This document shows, piece by piece, positions 6,651 through 7,337 of a DNA stretch of 7,337 nucleotides. Every line of letters begins with the position of its first letter. The first letter of the stretch is position 1. The stretch is from contig VAYD01000263.1 in NCBI GenBank assembly GCA_005883905.1, forward strand, positions 1-7,337. The letters are read 5' to 3'. This DNA comes from Actinomycetota bacterium. GTDB lineage: Bacteria; Actinomycetota; Thermoleophilia; Solirubrobacterales; Solirubrobacteraceae. The notes beneath the pieces were generated by a model. It saw nothing but the letters and a program-made list of their open reading frames with translations. It was not told where the DNA came from and did no database searches. Both the position numbers and the translations under genes were made by a program.

Positions 6651-6925
6651 GACCTCGCGTACCTGCGCAACCGTGGCCGAGACTGCCGACAGCTCGACGA
6701 ACTCTGCGCCCGTCATGCGGGCGATGATCCGAGCGAGCGTGGTCTTGCCGCTGCCGGGCGGCCCGTAGAAGATCGCCGAGCGCACGCGGTCCTCCTCGAT
6801 CGCCAGGCGCAGGGCAGACGCTTCTCCACGACAAACTCTTCGAGCGTCTTCGGGCGCATGCGCAGCGCGAGCGGCGCGACGTCCGGCAGCCGCTGCTCCG
6901 CTGCGTCTGAGAAGAGGTCGCTCAT

Positions 6926-6936
6926 TGCAGGGAAGT
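6926..6936. promoter_or_regulatory. 11-nt divergent intergenic gap between rarA and the dioxygenase gene
   Basis: Only 11 nt separate the two divergent start codons, so each promoter must lie in the other gene's coding region. On the minus strand CATACT (6940-6935) sits 9 nt before the rarA ATG, the right distance for a -10 element of a leaderless transcript. On the plus strand AGGGAAG immediately precedes the dioxygenase ATG and can serve as a ribosome site. The -10 call is inference. Confidence 0.3.
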
Positions 6937-7337
6937 ATGCTCCCGTCGGCCTTGGCCACCGAGACCCACGAGGACTTCTCCGAGCCGATCCTGCCCGGCC
7001 CGGGCGCGTCGGACTACGAGCGCTACCTGCGTACCGACGAGCTGCTCGCGCTGCAAAAGTCGCCGGACGAGCGCACGCATCCCGATGAGCTGCTCTTCCA
7101 GACCGTGCACCAGTCCTCGGAGCTCTGGCTCAAGCTCGGCACGTCTGAAGTGGCGCGCGCGACCGCGCACGTACGTGCCGGCGAGTACGCGGCGGCGCTT
7201 CGCCTCTTGCGCCGAGCATCCCTTTGCCTCCAGTTCATCACCGCCCAGCTCGACATGCTCGAGCAGATGTCGCCGTGGGAGTACCAGACGATCAGGCGCG
7301 TGCTCGGACACGGGAGCGGGTTCGACTCGCCCGGCTT
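6937..7337 (+). CDS. kynA: Tryptophan 2,3-dioxygenase family protein, 3' end cut by window edge
   Basis: The first 133 residues of a heme dioxygenase that opens the indole ring of tryptophan to N-formylkynurenine, the first step of the kynurenine pathway. Seen: DELLFQTVHQSSELWLKL around residues 50-67. In it Phe54 and His58 match the spacing of the active-site Phe and His of characterised enzymes (F-x-x-x-H, followed by ELW-x-K). QFITAQLDMLEQMSPWEYQTIRRVLGHGSGFDSPG matches the family's MSP...R...SGF-x-S region, which binds the substrate carboxylate. The proximal heme His lies beyond the window. ATG 6937 has AGGGAAG just upstream. The gene diverges from rarA. Kynurenine-pathway neighbours (kynureninase, formamidase) would be expected downstream; none is visible here. 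Confidence 0.92.
   Translation, partial: MLPSALATETHEDFSEPILPGPGASDYERYLRTDELLALQKSPDERTHPDELLFQTVHQSSELWLKLGTSEVARATAHVRAGEYAAALRLLRRASLCLQFITAQLDMLEQMSPWEYQTIRRVLGHGSGFDSPG

Larger units (their letters stand above)
5646..6925 (-). pseudogene. rarA: Replication-associated recombination protein A (RarA/MgsA AAA+ ATPase), frame broken near 6827
   Basis: RarA (MgsA, kin of eukaryotic WRNIP1) is a AAA+ ATPase acting on stalled replication forks. Main frame: Walker [13 protein letters not shown], Walker [13 protein letters not shown], sensor-1 [12 protein letters not shown], then the RarA C-terminal region (DKTADAHYDFISAFIKSMRGSD, SEDIGNADPHALP, YPGAAALGRGQGYDYPHDRP). The true N-terminus, MSDLFSDAAEQRLPDVAPLALRMRPKTLEEFV, is in a different frame from ATG 6925. 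The frames meet at 6825-6829, where the conserved GQEHL segment between EEFV and GEASALRL is missing; about 16 nt would need to be restored. Without repair, the ATPase frame is open from 6959 but starts with non-homologous residues. The break may be a real mutation or a sequence error. The start lies 11 nt from the divergent dioxygenase start. Confidence 0.88.

Noticed and set aside
6936..6941. TATGCT as a plus-strand -10 box for a leaderless dioxygenase mRNA starting at a downstream TTG (6952)
   Set aside because: It overlaps the ATG at 6937, which has its own purine-rich ribosome site; a TTG start would need stronger evidence.
5652..7088. 478-codon open frame on the plus strand
   Set aside because: Antisense to rarA and overlapping the dioxygenase start in another frame; no recognisable motif.
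1..7337. CRISPR array, tRNA/rRNA genes, insertion sequences, cobalamin or molybdenum cofactor riboswitch
   Set aside because: I looked for these and found no repeat-spacer pattern, transposase motif, tRNA-like cloverleaf or recognisable riboswitch core.

Overview
This window is very GC-rich (about 70% or more), with strong G/C bias at third codon positions and frequent GTG/TTG starts. Gene content and protein style (CcmA-like ABC ATPase, MoaB, tandem S51 peptidases, MoaC, precorrin-2 dehydrogenase, a diverged aldehyde dehydrogenase, RarA, tryptophan 2,3-dioxygenase) fit a chromosomal segment of a high-GC actinobacterium. A Thermoleophilia/Solirubrobacterales-type lineage is my best guess, but it is inference. 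I see no rRNA, tRNA, CRISPR array, insertion sequence or phage gene, and no gene-free stretch longer than about 100 bases.

Layout from left to right. (1) Minus strand, 1-910: the N-terminal part of a CcmA-like ABC ATPase (cut by the window edge) preceded by moaB, the two overlapping by 23 nt. (2) 911-1006: a divergent intergenic region with a perfect 7-1-7 palindrome. (3) Plus strand, 1007-2517: two tandem paralogous S51 (peptidase E-like) genes joined by a GTGA overlap. (4) Minus strand, read right to left from 6925 to about 2330: rarA, a small GNAT-like protein, an aldehyde dehydrogenase with altered catalytic residues, a precorrin-2 dehydrogenase (siroheme synthesis) and moaC. Gaps are 47, 10 and 17 nt, then an 11-nt overlap, so this looks like an operon, at least from the GNAT-like gene onward. 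moaC runs convergently into the second peptidase gene. (5) Plus strand, 6937 to the edge: the start of a tryptophan 2,3-dioxygenase gene, divergent from rarA across only 11 nt.

Functionally, the cofactor genes belong together: moaB and moaC serve molybdenum cofactor synthesis, precorrin-2 dehydrogenase leads to siroheme, and the CcmA-like ATPase probably serves heme export or cytochrome c maturation. All four lie on the minus strand, and the plus-strand peptidase pair sits between moaC and moaB as if inserted.

The most unusual points are these. The aldehyde dehydrogenase is a full-length frame but lacks the catalytic Asn and has Gly at the catalytic Cys position. Both the precorrin-2 dehydrogenase and rarA carry a frame break exactly where a conserved segment of about 5-8 residues is missing, and the moaC stop region also looks lost. 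Three such lesions in 7.3 kb are either real decay or an assembly/sequencing artefact at GC-rich sites, and this should be settled before biology is read into them.
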